Shown here one piece after another: positions 1 to 6,830 of a stretch of DNA of 9,757 nt (its first letter is position 1; each line of letters opens with the position of its first letter). The notes below the pieces were generated by a model. The model did no database searches. It was not told where the DNA came from and saw nothing but the letters and a program-made list of their open reading frames with translations. The position numbers were made by a program, and so were the translations under genes. The DNA comes from an uncultured Alistipes sp. (lineage in GTDB: Bacteria; Bacteroidota; Bacteroidia; Bacteroidales; Rikenellaceae), in contig URTU01000075.1 of assembly GCA_900550925.1 (NCBI GenBank), forward strand, positions 1-9,757. The letters are read 5' to 3'.

Positions 1-35
1 GATCGCCGCACTTCTCCGACATCCGCCTTCAACAT
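1..35 (-). CDS. 5' end of an unidentified gene (partial)
   Basis: An ATG at 33-35 (minus strand) opens a frame with no stop to the window edge, giving the peptide MLKADVGEVRR. A good Shine-Dalgarno-like AAGGAG lies 10 bases upstream of the ATG (minus strand of about 46-51), which is why I accept the start. It follows the DUF1573 gene on the same strand after a gap of 68 bases and could be co-transcribed with it. Eleven residues are too few to assign a function. Confidence 0.5.
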   Translation of the reverse strand, partial: MLKADVGEVRR

Positions 36-103
36 CCGTTCCTGTCTCCTTCCGCAGAGGGTCCCTGCGCCCCCACACTGCCATGCCGATCCTTCGGCTA
101 CGG

Positions 104-1201
104 TCAGTCGACCATCAATCCCGTAACACGTATATGCCGCATCGGACGTACCGGGTCATTCATTACAAGCGTCACTCGCTCGATCATGCGCCCAACCGGA
201 ATCTTCGACGGGACAATCGTAACCTTCAGCTCAACACTTCCGCCAGCCTCCACGCGATCGCCCGGCCGGACCGATATCGAAACCCCTTCGACGCTCGGCT
301 GCACCGACCGTATGATCAACGGTGCGTGACCGTCATTGTAAAGCGTTGTTGCCAGTGTAAGCGGTTTGCCGCGCCGGCTCAGTTCATCGAACTTCAGAAC
401 CTGTTTGTCGATCCGTGCCGCAGGTGATTCCGCCCGGTTCCTGCTCTTGAACTCCTCAACCGAGATTCCGGTAGTTGAGATTCGCAACGCCTCGCCGCCG
501 GCTATCGAGAGTTCGAACGAGTCGTTCAGCAGTCCGAAGAACCCCGACGACACCGGAACCGAATAGGTAAACTCGATCTCGCCTTTTGCACCGGCAGCCA
601 CGACCTTCGGGAATTCACACTTGAGGAATCCGCTGCGTGAGAGCGGTTTGACATCGAGCCTCACGGCATGCGGCGACGTGTTGGCATACTTGATCGTCAT
701 CGTACGTGAAGTTCCCTGCGTGATATACGAAAATGGCAGGAAGGTCTCATCGAAACGCAGGCCGCCGGCCATGTCGATCGGATAGAGTTCTTCGACCGTC
801 TTCGTCCGCTCGATCACGAAGCCCTTGATCCGCAGGTGATCGCGATTGCGTCCGCCGCCCGTATAGATCGTAATATCCTTGTCGAATGTTCCGGGGCGGT
901 TCGTCGGGTCGAACTTGATCTCGATCGAGCCCCGTTCGCCCGAGAGGATCGGTTTGCGGCTGAAATCGGAGGTCGTACAACCGCACGATCCGACAACGCG
1001 CTCTATGACAATCGGTTTCGACGAGTTGTTGGTGAATTCGAACCGGTGGGTAACACTGCCGTCGGATTCGCGTATCGACCCGAAGTTCCACTCCGTACGG
1101 TCGAATTTCAATCCCGACTGTTGGGCCCGGACCGATTCGGCCGCCACGAGCGCCGTTGCCAAAAGCACCGTCATCAAAACATATTTCAGTCTGCGTCCCA
1201 T
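104..1201 (-). CDS. Secreted DUF1573-family protein
   Basis: A 365-residue exported protein of unknown function. Residues 1-27 form a signal peptide: MGRR, a hydrophobic stretch at about 7-21, and a likely cleavage after VRA near residue 26. The body looks like three immunoglobulin-like beta-sandwich modules, at about 30-130, 140-247 and 262-364. The first is a clear DUF1573 domain, with an F-x-F-x-N-x-S strand pattern at 54-60 and the signature GSCGCTT at 71-77 (Cys73, Cys75). The third repeats the pattern (AxIDKQVLKF start, NDGHAPLII) but lacks the CGC motif. DUF1573 proteins are common in Bacteroidetes envelopes, and related ASH/MSP-type folds mediate protein-protein contacts; a role as periplasmic or surface scaffold is inference. 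The ATG at 1201 directly precedes the signal peptide and lies about 20 bases downstream of a TATCTTTG box. It is divergent from tRNA-Asn. No intrinsic terminator with a T-run is seen after the stop. Confidence 0.88.
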   Translation of the reverse strand: MGRRLKYVLMTVLLATALVAAESVRAQQSGLKFDRTEWNFGSIRESDGSVTHRFEFTNNSSKPIVIERVVGSCGCTTSDFSRKPILSGERGSIEIKFDPTNRPGTFDKDITIYTGGGRNRDHLRIKGFVIERTKTVEELYPIDMAGGLRFDETFLPFSYITQGTSRTMTIKYANTSPHAVRLDVKPLSRSGFLKCEFPKVVAAGAKGEIEFTYSVPVSSGFFGLLNDSFELSIAGGEALRISTTGISVEEFKSRNRAESPAARIDKQVLKFDELSRRGKPLTLATTLYNDGHAPLIIRSVQPSVEGVSISVRPGDRVEAGGSVELKVTIVPSKIPVGRMIERVTLVMNDPVRPMRHIRVTGLMVD

Positions 1202-1220
1202 ATAACCTTGAATATCGTTG

Positions 1221-1228
1221 CAAAGATA
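1221..1228 (-). promoter_or_regulatory. Bacteroidetes -7 element of the DUF1573 gene
   Basis: On the minus strand this reads TATCTTTG, a match to the Bacteroidetes primary sigma -7 consensus TAnnTTTG. A start site about 7 bases downstream would leave a leader of only about 12-15 bases before the ATG at 1201. No clear -33 TTTG is seen at the usual distance. Instead an inverted repeat CGTTTT-N6-AAAACG (1231-1248) lies in that position. Confidence 0.55.
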
Positions 1229-1288
1229 GGCGTTTTCACATTAAAACGTCTTTTTTTCGTCCGAATTGCATTTTTTTCGCATCTTTTG

Positions 1289-1319
1289 TTTGGCGATAAC
1301 GATTTTTCCCCTATATTTG
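1289..1319 (+). promoter_or_regulatory. Promoter of tRNA-Asn (TTTG-N19-TATATTTG)
   Basis: A -33 TTTG at 1289-1292, a 19-base spacer, and a -7 TATATTTG at 1312-1319 match the Bacteroidetes consensus TTTG-N19..21-TAnnTTTG. Transcription would begin near 1325-1327, giving a leader of about 45 bases to the mature tRNA end. Two T7CG tracts start exactly 20 bases apart just upstream (1251-1259 and 1271-1279) and could act as UP-like or curved DNA; that is inference. Confidence 0.75.
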
Positions 1320-1369
1320 CACTCCGAAAACGAACCACTCGCAATACTTGCAGTAGCGGTTTCGAAAAT

Positions 1370-1446
1370 TCCTCAATAGCTCAGTTGGTTAGAGCACCTG
1401 ACTGTTAATCAGGGGGTCGCAGGTTCAAGTCCTGCTTGAGGAGCCA
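1370..1446 (+). tRNA. tRNA-Asn (anticodon GTT)
   Basis: A complete cloverleaf can be folded. The acceptor stem pairs TCCTCAA (1370-1376) with TTGAGGA (1436-1442), and the D arm is GCTC/GAGC. The anticodon stem CCTGA/TCAGG encloses the loop CTGTTAA, with GTT at 1404-1406. The variable loop is GGGTC, and the T arm pairs GCAGG with CCTGC around TTCAAGT. G1443 is the discriminator, and CCA follows at 1444-1446, so the tail may be encoded. The GTT anticodon reads AAC/AAU (Asn). It has its own promoter and terminator and appears to be a single-gene unit. Confidence 0.97.
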
Positions 1447-1540
1447 AGGGGCCAAGGGGGGGGGCCGAGAGATAGAGGGAAGAGGGAGAGATGATGGAGA
1501 GAGGTAGAGAGATAGGACGATAGGGCCTGGAGATATGGAA
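1447..1540 (+). repeat. Purine-rich spacer with G9 run and GA repeats
   Basis: The plus strand between the tRNA 3' end and its terminator is almost all purine. It starts with a tandem CCAAGGGG unit (1444-1451, 1452-1459), the second copy running into nine G (1456-1464). It continues as imperfect GA-rich repeats, with GAGAGATAG at 1467-1475 and again at 1507-1515. No reading frame of note is present. The composition differs both from the core genes and from the AT-rich DNA that starts after 1573. The G runs could form a quadruplex on the plus strand, and the polypurine tract could form triplex DNA; neither can be shown here. Confidence 0.7.
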
Positions 1541-1573
1541 AGCGGATACTATAAAAGGTATTCGCTTTTTTTT
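1539..1573 (+). terminator. Intrinsic terminator of the tRNA-Asn transcript
   Basis: The stem AGCGGATACT (1541-1550) pairs with GGTATTCGCT (1557-1566) around the loop ATAAAA, with two G-T wobbles. AA at 1539-1540 can extend the stem against TT at 1567-1568. It runs into eight consecutive T (1566-1573). This is a classical rho-independent terminator in the direction of the tRNA. The primary transcript would therefore carry about 100 bases of purine-rich trailer. Confidence 0.85.
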
Positions 1574-1638
1574 AACGCACAATATTACCAGAAATGTTTA
1601 AGAAATAATAACTCTAACAAATGAGTATATGAGGATTC

Positions 1639-1821
1639 ATGCGATTGCTAGCAATACAGAAATATGTTGTAAAACCATTTCCTATAGTTAAGATCCCCAC
1701 ACAAAAAGCAATTGCAAAATCGAAAAGTTCAACTCAGCAACTCTCTCAAAATTTTTTATTGCATGATGAACAAAATATACTTATTGGAAGCATATACGAA
1801 AAAAGCACACACATAAAATGA
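1639..1821 (+). CDS. Small hypothetical ORF, doubtful
   Basis: A 60-residue frame starting at ATG 1639, with GAGGA five bases upstream. Its stop overlaps the start of the acetyltransferase gene as ATGA (1818-1821), an arrangement typical of translational coupling. The peptide is basic at its N-terminus and polar, with no membrane segment or known motif. An in-frame stop at 1630-1632 excludes an upstream extension. It may be a leader ORF, the degraded tail of a lost gene, or chance. The overlap and the GAGGA are the only arguments for it. Confidence 0.3.
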   Translation: MRLLAIQKYVVKPFPIVKIPTQKAIAKSKSSTQQLSQNFLLHDEQNILIGSIYEKSTHIK

Positions 1822-2426
1822 AAACCGAATACTACGATTTAAATGGCAGCACAATCAGCATCCCAATAGCAGAAAGTTATAAAGATTGTATAAAATTGGT
1901 TAAAAGTGACATATACAGATTGACTGGTAGAATGGAATCAACATTTTCTATCCTTATTAGAATTCTTAAGCCCTTCAGTAATACTGTTACTTTTTGGCTT
2001 CGTATGTCTTCTTATAGGGGGGGGGAATTTTATCCATTATGTAAATTTATGTATAAACGCGCATGTCTAAAAGCAAACATTGATATACCATCCACAACAA
2101 AGATTGGTTATGGATTATACACAGGTCATAATATGTGTATAGTCGTAAATGGCGGGACAATAATTGGTAATAATGTTAATTTATCACAATTCCTTAATAT
2201 CGGGACTAACCATTCGACCCCAGCCATAATTGGTGACAACGTTTATATTGGCCCGCATGTTTGTATCGTAGAGAATGTAAAAATAGGCAACAACGCTTCC
2301 ATAGGTGCAGGAGCAGTCGTAACAAAGGATATTCCTGCAAACTCAACAGCAGCAGGAGTCCCTGCTAAAATCCTTAATTATAATAATCCCGGCAAATACA
2401 TTAATAGAAGGTATCCTATTGGGTAA
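1818..2426 (+). CDS. Serine O-acetyltransferase-like hexapeptide acyltransferase
   Basis: A 202-residue protein of the CysE-like left-handed beta-helix acetyltransferase family, which transfers acetyl from acetyl-CoA to a hydroxyl group. The N-terminal 90 residues resemble the helical part of short serine acetyltransferases (SDIYRLTG near 30-37, FWLRMSSY near 59-66). Hexapeptide repeats cover about 95-167 (GTIIGNN, AIIGDNVYIGP, VKIGNNASIGAGAVV) and end in GVPAKIL. His104 (YTGHN) and His132 (TNHST) sit where CysE has its catalytic histidines. At 202 residues it is shorter than housekeeping CysE and resembles forms found in capsule and exopolysaccharide clusters, so the acceptor may be a sugar rather than serine. 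The gene is AT-rich and probably acquired. Codons 67-70 (R-G-G-E) lie in a G9 run at 2017-2025. No Shine-Dalgarno site is evident before ATG 1818, and no terminator is clear before the convergent gene 12 bases away. Confidence 0.85.
   Translation: MKTEYYDLNGSTISIPIAESYKDCIKLVKSDIYRLTGRMESTFSILIRILKPFSNTVTFWLRMSSYRGGEFYPLCKFMYKRACLKANIDIPSTTKIGYGLYTGHNMCIVVNGGTIIGNNVNLSQFLNIGTNHSTPAIIGDNVYIGPHVCIVENVKIGNNASIGAGAVVTKDIPANSTAAGVPAKILNYNNPGKYINRRYPIG
2017..2025 (+). repeat. G9 homopolymer inside the acetyltransferase gene
   Basis: Nine consecutive G in an otherwise AT-rich gene, read as AGG GGG GGG GAA (Arg67-Gly-Gly-Glu70). With ten G the frame reaches TAA after ATT TTA TCC ATT ATG. With eight G it reaches TAA fifteen codons after the tract. 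Both products end before the catalytic helix that begins near residue 95. Homopolymeric G tracts of this length are known slipped-strand contingency loci in other bacteria. Switching here is inferred, not observed. Confidence 0.6.
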
Positions 2427-2438
2427 GAAAAAAACGTT

Positions 2439-3017
2439 TTATCCGAGAAGTCCGATCCGGCGGAACATCGACTCGTAAAATTCGGCCTTGCGGTCCAGTG
2501 CCAGCGGATAGGCCCGCGAACTCGACGGCATCCGGTAAAGCTCCATCTCTCGCCCGCAGCACTCTATCGCGATCCCCTCGCCCACCTTCGGCAGTGCACA
2601 TCCCAATTCCAAAGCAAGCGTATCGGCAGCCTTCTGCCCCGTAACAACTATTGCACGGCACTCAGGCAAACGCTCTATCAACCCGCGTATGTCACGCCGA
2701 ACCGTCACCTCCAGAAACCGGTCCGAGGCGTTGTCGCGCTGCCGGACAACCTCAACCGCCGTATCCGAAAGCGCTATGCCACGCTCCCGGCAGAACGTTT
2801 CGATACGTCCGCGGTCGAAATGTCTACGGTCAGGAGTCAGGAAATGCTCCTTATCCCCATAAAACACCAGCCCCACGATCCGCCACATGTCATTCTGCAG
2901 GTTAGGATAGTAAAACTCCATCGACCATCTGCTGCGGGCCGGCGGGAAACTTCCCAGCATCAGCAACCGTGCATTTGCAGGCAGAAACGGTTCAAGAGGA
3001 TGTACTTCGGCAGTCAT
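2439..3017 (-). CDS. Uracil/hypoxanthine-DNA glycosylase family protein
   Basis: A 192-residue member of the uracil-DNA glycosylase superfamily, closest in motifs to family 6 (hypoxanthine/deoxyinosine-DNA glycosylase), which removes deaminated bases from DNA. Motif A is LLMLGSFPPARS at 18-29. The segment YYPNLQNDMW at 36-45 aligns with the family-6 YYAHPRNAFW pattern and puts Asn42 at the catalytic asparagine. GIALSDT at 80-86 corresponds to the family GIALWDV motif. MPSSSRA at 163-169 is the likely C-terminal DNA-intercalating motif. No four-cysteine Fe-S set of families 4/5 is present. It follows aroB on the same strand with 11 bases between stop and start, so co-transcription is likely, although no functional link to the shikimate pathway is obvious. 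The family call is good; the base specificity is inference. Confidence 0.85.
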   Translation of the reverse strand: MTAEVHPLEPFLPANARLLMLGSFPPARSRWSMEFYYPNLQNDMWRIVGLVFYGDKEHFLTPDRRHFDRGRIETFCRERGIALSDTAVEVVRQRDNASDRFLEVTVRRDIRGLIERLPECRAIVVTGQKAADTLALELGCALPKVGEGIAIECCGREMELYRMPSSSRAYPLALDRKAEFYESMFRRIGLLG

Positions 3018-3028
3018 CGTTCGCGCAG

Positions 3029-4105
3029 CTACTCCTTGCCCTGCTTATCCGAAGCCTCTATCAGTTCGCCGATACCCTTCAGCCGGTCGTCGAGCCACTC
3101 GAACGATACCGTGCGCACCTCGCAGCATCCGATTCCGGTAGGCAATACGATATGGATCTGATCGCCGGCCGATTTCTTGTCCTTGCGCAGCGCCGACACA
3201 AGCCGGTCGACACCCACCGGCGAATGGGTTTCAAAGCCCAACCGCTTGAAAAGTCTCTCGATACGGTCGCACGACGTCTGGTCAAGCATGCCGTTCGCGG
3301 CGGCCAGGTGAGACATCGCTACGCACCCTACGGCCACTGCCTCGCCATGAAGCATCCGCCGCGAACACTTCTCGATGGCATGCGCTATGGTATGGCCCAG
3401 GTTCAGTTTGCGCCGTTCGCCGCCCTCGCGCTCATCACGCTCGACGATCTCGGCCTTGACGCGGATCGACATCATGACAATATCCGACAACAGGGCCGCA
3501 TTGCTGCGCAGCTCCCCGAAATCCAACGATTCAAGCATCTCGAACAGCACACGGTTTCCAAGCATTCCGGCCTTGATGATCTCGGCCAGCCCCGCCCGGA
3601 ACTGACGGTCCGAAAGGGTCCGGAGCATGCCCGTGTCACACAATACGAACTCGGGCTGGTTGAACGTTCCCACCATATTCTTGTAACCGTCCAGGTTGAC
3701 GCCGTTCTTGCCGCCGACGCTCGCATCGACCTCGCCCAACAGCGTCGTCGACACGAACCCGAACCGTACACCACGCATATAGGTCGACGCCACGAAGCCC
3801 GTAATGTCGGTCACGATGCCGCCTCCGATACCGAGGATGAACGTTTCGCGGTCTGCATTCCGGGCTTCGAGCTCGCGATAGAGCGTCTCGACCGTCTGGA
3901 GGGTTTTGATCTTCTCGCCAGTCCCGATAACCAGATGTTCGTAACGGCCGATCAGACGGCGGTAACGGCGGGCTACAACCGTATCGGTAATCACTATGAC
4001 TCGATGTCCCCAGGGCAGAAGATCATGCAGATCATCCTGCCAGCTGCCCATCACGACACGGCTGATGACCGTATCGCCGCGTTTAAGTTCAAGTATGCGA
4101 CTCAT
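3029..4105 (-). CDS. aroB: 3-dehydroquinate synthase
   Basis: A 358-residue cytosolic enzyme that converts DAHP to 3-dehydroquinate, the second step of the shikimate pathway to aromatic amino acids. The NAD-binding glycine-rich motif GIGGGIVTD is at 92-100. The substrate region TTLLGEVDASVGGKNGVN is at 120-137, with Lys133 and Asn134. The metal ligands are Glu175 (GLAEIIK), His238 (LGHTIAHAIE) and His253 (LHGEAVAVG). RKDKK at 307-311 and a C-terminal LPTGIG complete the fold. The length is normal for AroB. It starts at ATG 4105, about 60 bases downstream of a TATATTTG box, and is divergent from typA. The glycosylase gene follows 11 bases after its stop. Confidence 0.97.
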   Translation of the reverse strand: MSRILELKRGDTVISRVVMGSWQDDLHDLLPWGHRVIVITDTVVARRYRRLIGRYEHLVIGTGEKIKTLQTVETLYRELEARNADRETFILGIGGGIVTDITGFVASTYMRGVRFGFVSTTLLGEVDASVGGKNGVNLDGYKNMVGTFNQPEFVLCDTGMLRTLSDRQFRAGLAEIIKAGMLGNRVLFEMLESLDFGELRSNAALLSDIVMMSIRVKAEIVERDEREGGERRKLNLGHTIAHAIEKCSRRMLHGEAVAVGCVAMSHLAAANGMLDQTSCDRIERLFKRLGFETHSPVGVDRLVSALRKDKKSAGDQIHIVLPTGIGCCEVRTVSFEWLDDRLKGIGELIEASDKQGKE

Positions 4106-4171
4106 GACTCAAATAAAAGATATTGTACGGTTAACGTTTGCCGCTCAGGCCCACGGCCCGGAACGACCCAA

Positions 4172-4179
4172 CAAATATA
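4172..4179 (-). promoter_or_regulatory. -7 element of the aroB operon promoter
   Basis: Reads TATATTTG on the minus strand, an exact TAnnTTTG match, and sits in the AT-rich part of the aroB/typA divergent region. Transcription would begin near 4165, giving a leader of about 60 bases. No matching -33 TTTG is seen 19-21 bases upstream, so the assignment is moderate. Confidence 0.5.
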
Positions 4180-4333
4180 ATACTTTTCACCCGTTTTGCG
4201 CCATGCCGCCGAAATTCCGTTCCGAACCCGAAACCGGCCGGCCGCCCATGCCGGCACCCCTTACGGCCGTACAAACCAACACCATGTTGCAAGTTAATGG
4301 GCTGACACTATTACATTCTTCGACAAAAAAAAT

Positions 4334-4341
4334 TATCTTTG
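4334..4341 (+). promoter_or_regulatory. -7 element of the typA promoter
   Basis: TATCTTTG follows an A-tract (4325-4332). Transcription would begin near 4348 and leave a leader of about 17 bases, containing AAGGAT about 5 bases before ATG 4365. The -33 element is not recognisable. Confidence 0.55.
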
Positions 4342-4364
4342 CAGCCGGAAAATAAGGATAAATT

Positions 4365-6164
<1,800 letters not shown>

Positions 6165-6180
6165 CCGGCGCCAGAATCAC

Positions 6181-6213
6181 ACCGGAGGCCGCACCGCTGC
6201 GGTTCTTTCCGGT
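6181..6213 (+). terminator. Hairpin after typA, weaker
   Basis: Starting 16 bases after the typA stop, ACCGGA (6181-6186) pairs with TCCGGT (6208-6213). An inner stem CCGCA/TGCGG (6189-6193 with 6198-6202) closes a 4-base loop. GG and TTCTT form an internal loop. No T-run follows, so it may be a 3'-end stabilising structure or a first pause rather than the terminator itself. Confidence 0.35.
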
Positions 6214-6237
6214 CAAAACACTCTCACATAACAATAT

Positions 6238-6279
6238 GAAACGAGCGGCCTCCCTGCATTCAGGGAGGCCGCTCGTTTC
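6238..6279. terminator. Bidirectional terminator between typA and the V-ATPase operon
   Basis: A perfect 19-bp stem, 6238-6256 with 6261-6279, closes the loop CATT. The stem is G+C-rich in the middle and flanked by AAA on the left arm and TTT on the right, so both strands give a hairpin ending in Us. It lies between the convergent stops of typA (6164) and the subunit K gene (6332). A further minus-strand hairpin, 6284-6293 with 6314-6323, lies between this terminator and the K stop. Confidence 0.8.
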
Positions 6280-6283
6280 GTCA

Positions 6284-6323
6284 CCGTGTGAGGTCAGGGC
6301 CATCGGCCATCGGCCTCGCACGG
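6284..6323 (-). other. Second hairpin just downstream of the V-ATPase operon
   Basis: CCGTGTGAGG (6284-6293) pairs with CCTCGCACGG (6314-6323) with one G-T wobble. The 20-base loop contains a 7-base tandem repeat GGCCATC (6298-6311, then GGCC). It begins 8 bases after the subunit K stop and precedes the 19-bp terminator in the transcript. It may protect the 3' end of the abundant K message; this is inference. Confidence 0.45.
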
Positions 6324-6331
6324 GATCATCA

Positions 6332-6793
6332 TTACGCGATTACGGGACCCATCAGAGCCTTGATCAGGAAGATCGCCGCAACGGTCAGAATGGCGTACAA
6401 CTCAGGGAATGCAGCCAGGATCAGGGTCTTACCCATCACGTCATGCCCATTGCCGATAGCATTGATACCGTTGGCGCAGATCTTGGCCTGGTAAATCGAC
6501 GACAGAAGGCAGACAAAACCCATCAGAAGGCCTGCTCCCAGGATAGCCGCACCCTGCATCAGCGAGATACCGGCAGTCAGGTAGTTCTTGATCAGGAAGA
6601 AGCCCACGAATCCGTAAAGACCCTGCGAACCCGGGATAGCGGCAAGGATCATGTAACTACCGAAAGCACCGCTGTTTTTCTTCATTGCTCCGACGGCAGC
6701 CTGTCCGGCAATCGAAGTGCCGATACAACTTGCCATACCCGAGAGTCCCACCATCAATGCTACACCAATGTAGCCCAGAATAATTGCTGTCAT
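6332..6793 (-). CDS. V-type ATPase subunit K (rotor ring proteolipid)
   Basis: A 153-residue duplicated proteolipid with four membrane helices (about 4-27, 44-70, 78-103, 122-147), as in Enterococcus NtpK. It forms the membrane rotor ring that carries ions. The second hairpin holds the essential carboxylate Glu131 (AFPELYAIL); the first half has Gln57 at the equivalent place. Ile53, Ser56, Gln57, Gln102 and Glu131 correspond to the E. hirae Na+ ligands Leu61, Thr64, Gln65, Gln110 and Glu139, all with the same offset of 8, so Na+ binding is predicted. It is the last gene of the operon, 37 bases after subunit I, in a strikingly A/T-rich spacer, and is followed by two hairpins. The ATG at 6793 opens directly into helix 1. 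Confidence 0.95.
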   Translation of the reverse strand: MTAIILGYIGVALMVGLSGMASCIGTSIAGQAAVGAMKKNSGAFGSYMILAAIPGSQGLYGFVGFFLIKNYLTAGISLMQGAAILGAGLLMGFVCLLSSIYQAKICANGINAIGNGHDVMGKTLILAAFPELYAILTVAAIFLIKALMGPVIA

Positions 6794-6830
6794 AATTGAA
6801 AAAATGTTTTTTGGTTTCTATTGTTGTTTT
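6794..6830 (-). promoter_or_regulatory. A-rich translation leader of subunit K
   Basis: The only sizeable spacer in the visible operon. On the coding strand it is mostly A and U, contains no Shine-Dalgarno sequence, and includes AAAAAACATTTTTT. Rotor proteins are needed in many copies per complex, and A-rich unstructured leaders favour initiation in Bacteroidetes, so a role in raising K synthesis is plausible. No TAnnTTTG element is present, which argues against an internal promoter. Confidence 0.35.

Larger units (their letters stand above)
1574..2426. other. AT-rich islet between tRNA-Asn and the glycosylase gene
   Basis: Base composition drops sharply after the tRNA terminator, to roughly one third G+C by eye, and rises again at the convergent glycosylase gene at 2439. 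Codon use in the islet favours AAA, ATA, AAT and TTA, unlike neighbours rich in GAC, GGC and CTG. The only convincing gene is an acetyltransferase typical of surface-polysaccharide loci. No integrase, transposase, inverted terminal repeat or duplicated tRNA end is visible. It looks like laterally acquired or relic DNA at a tRNA-flanking hotspot; the boundaries are approximate. Confidence 0.6.

Noticed and set aside
85..98. Short hairpin GCCGA-TCCT-TCGGC just after the DUF1573 stop
   Set aside because: A 5-bp stem without a following T-run on either strand; too weak to call a terminator.
1639..1821. Small ORF plus acetyltransferase as a toxin-antitoxin pair
   Set aside because: The partner is plainly a hexapeptide acetyltransferase of the LbH fold, not a GNAT toxin, and the small ORF has no DNA-binding motif.
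2431..2440. Palindrome AAAACGTTTT between the convergent acetyltransferase and glycosylase genes
   Set aside because: Self-complementary with no loop, overlaps the glycosylase stop, and gives no G+C stem; likely chance in an A/T-rich gap.
1420..2440. Search for att-like duplication of the tRNA-Asn 3' end at the far side of the islet
   Set aside because: No copy of the T-arm/acceptor sequence is visible before 2440, so integrase-type insertion cannot be claimed.
2969..4180. Long open frame (403 codons) on the plus strand opposite aroB
   Set aside because: Antisense shadow of a clear AroB; low-complexity Arg/His/Gln-rich translation with no motif, typical of high-GC antisense frames.
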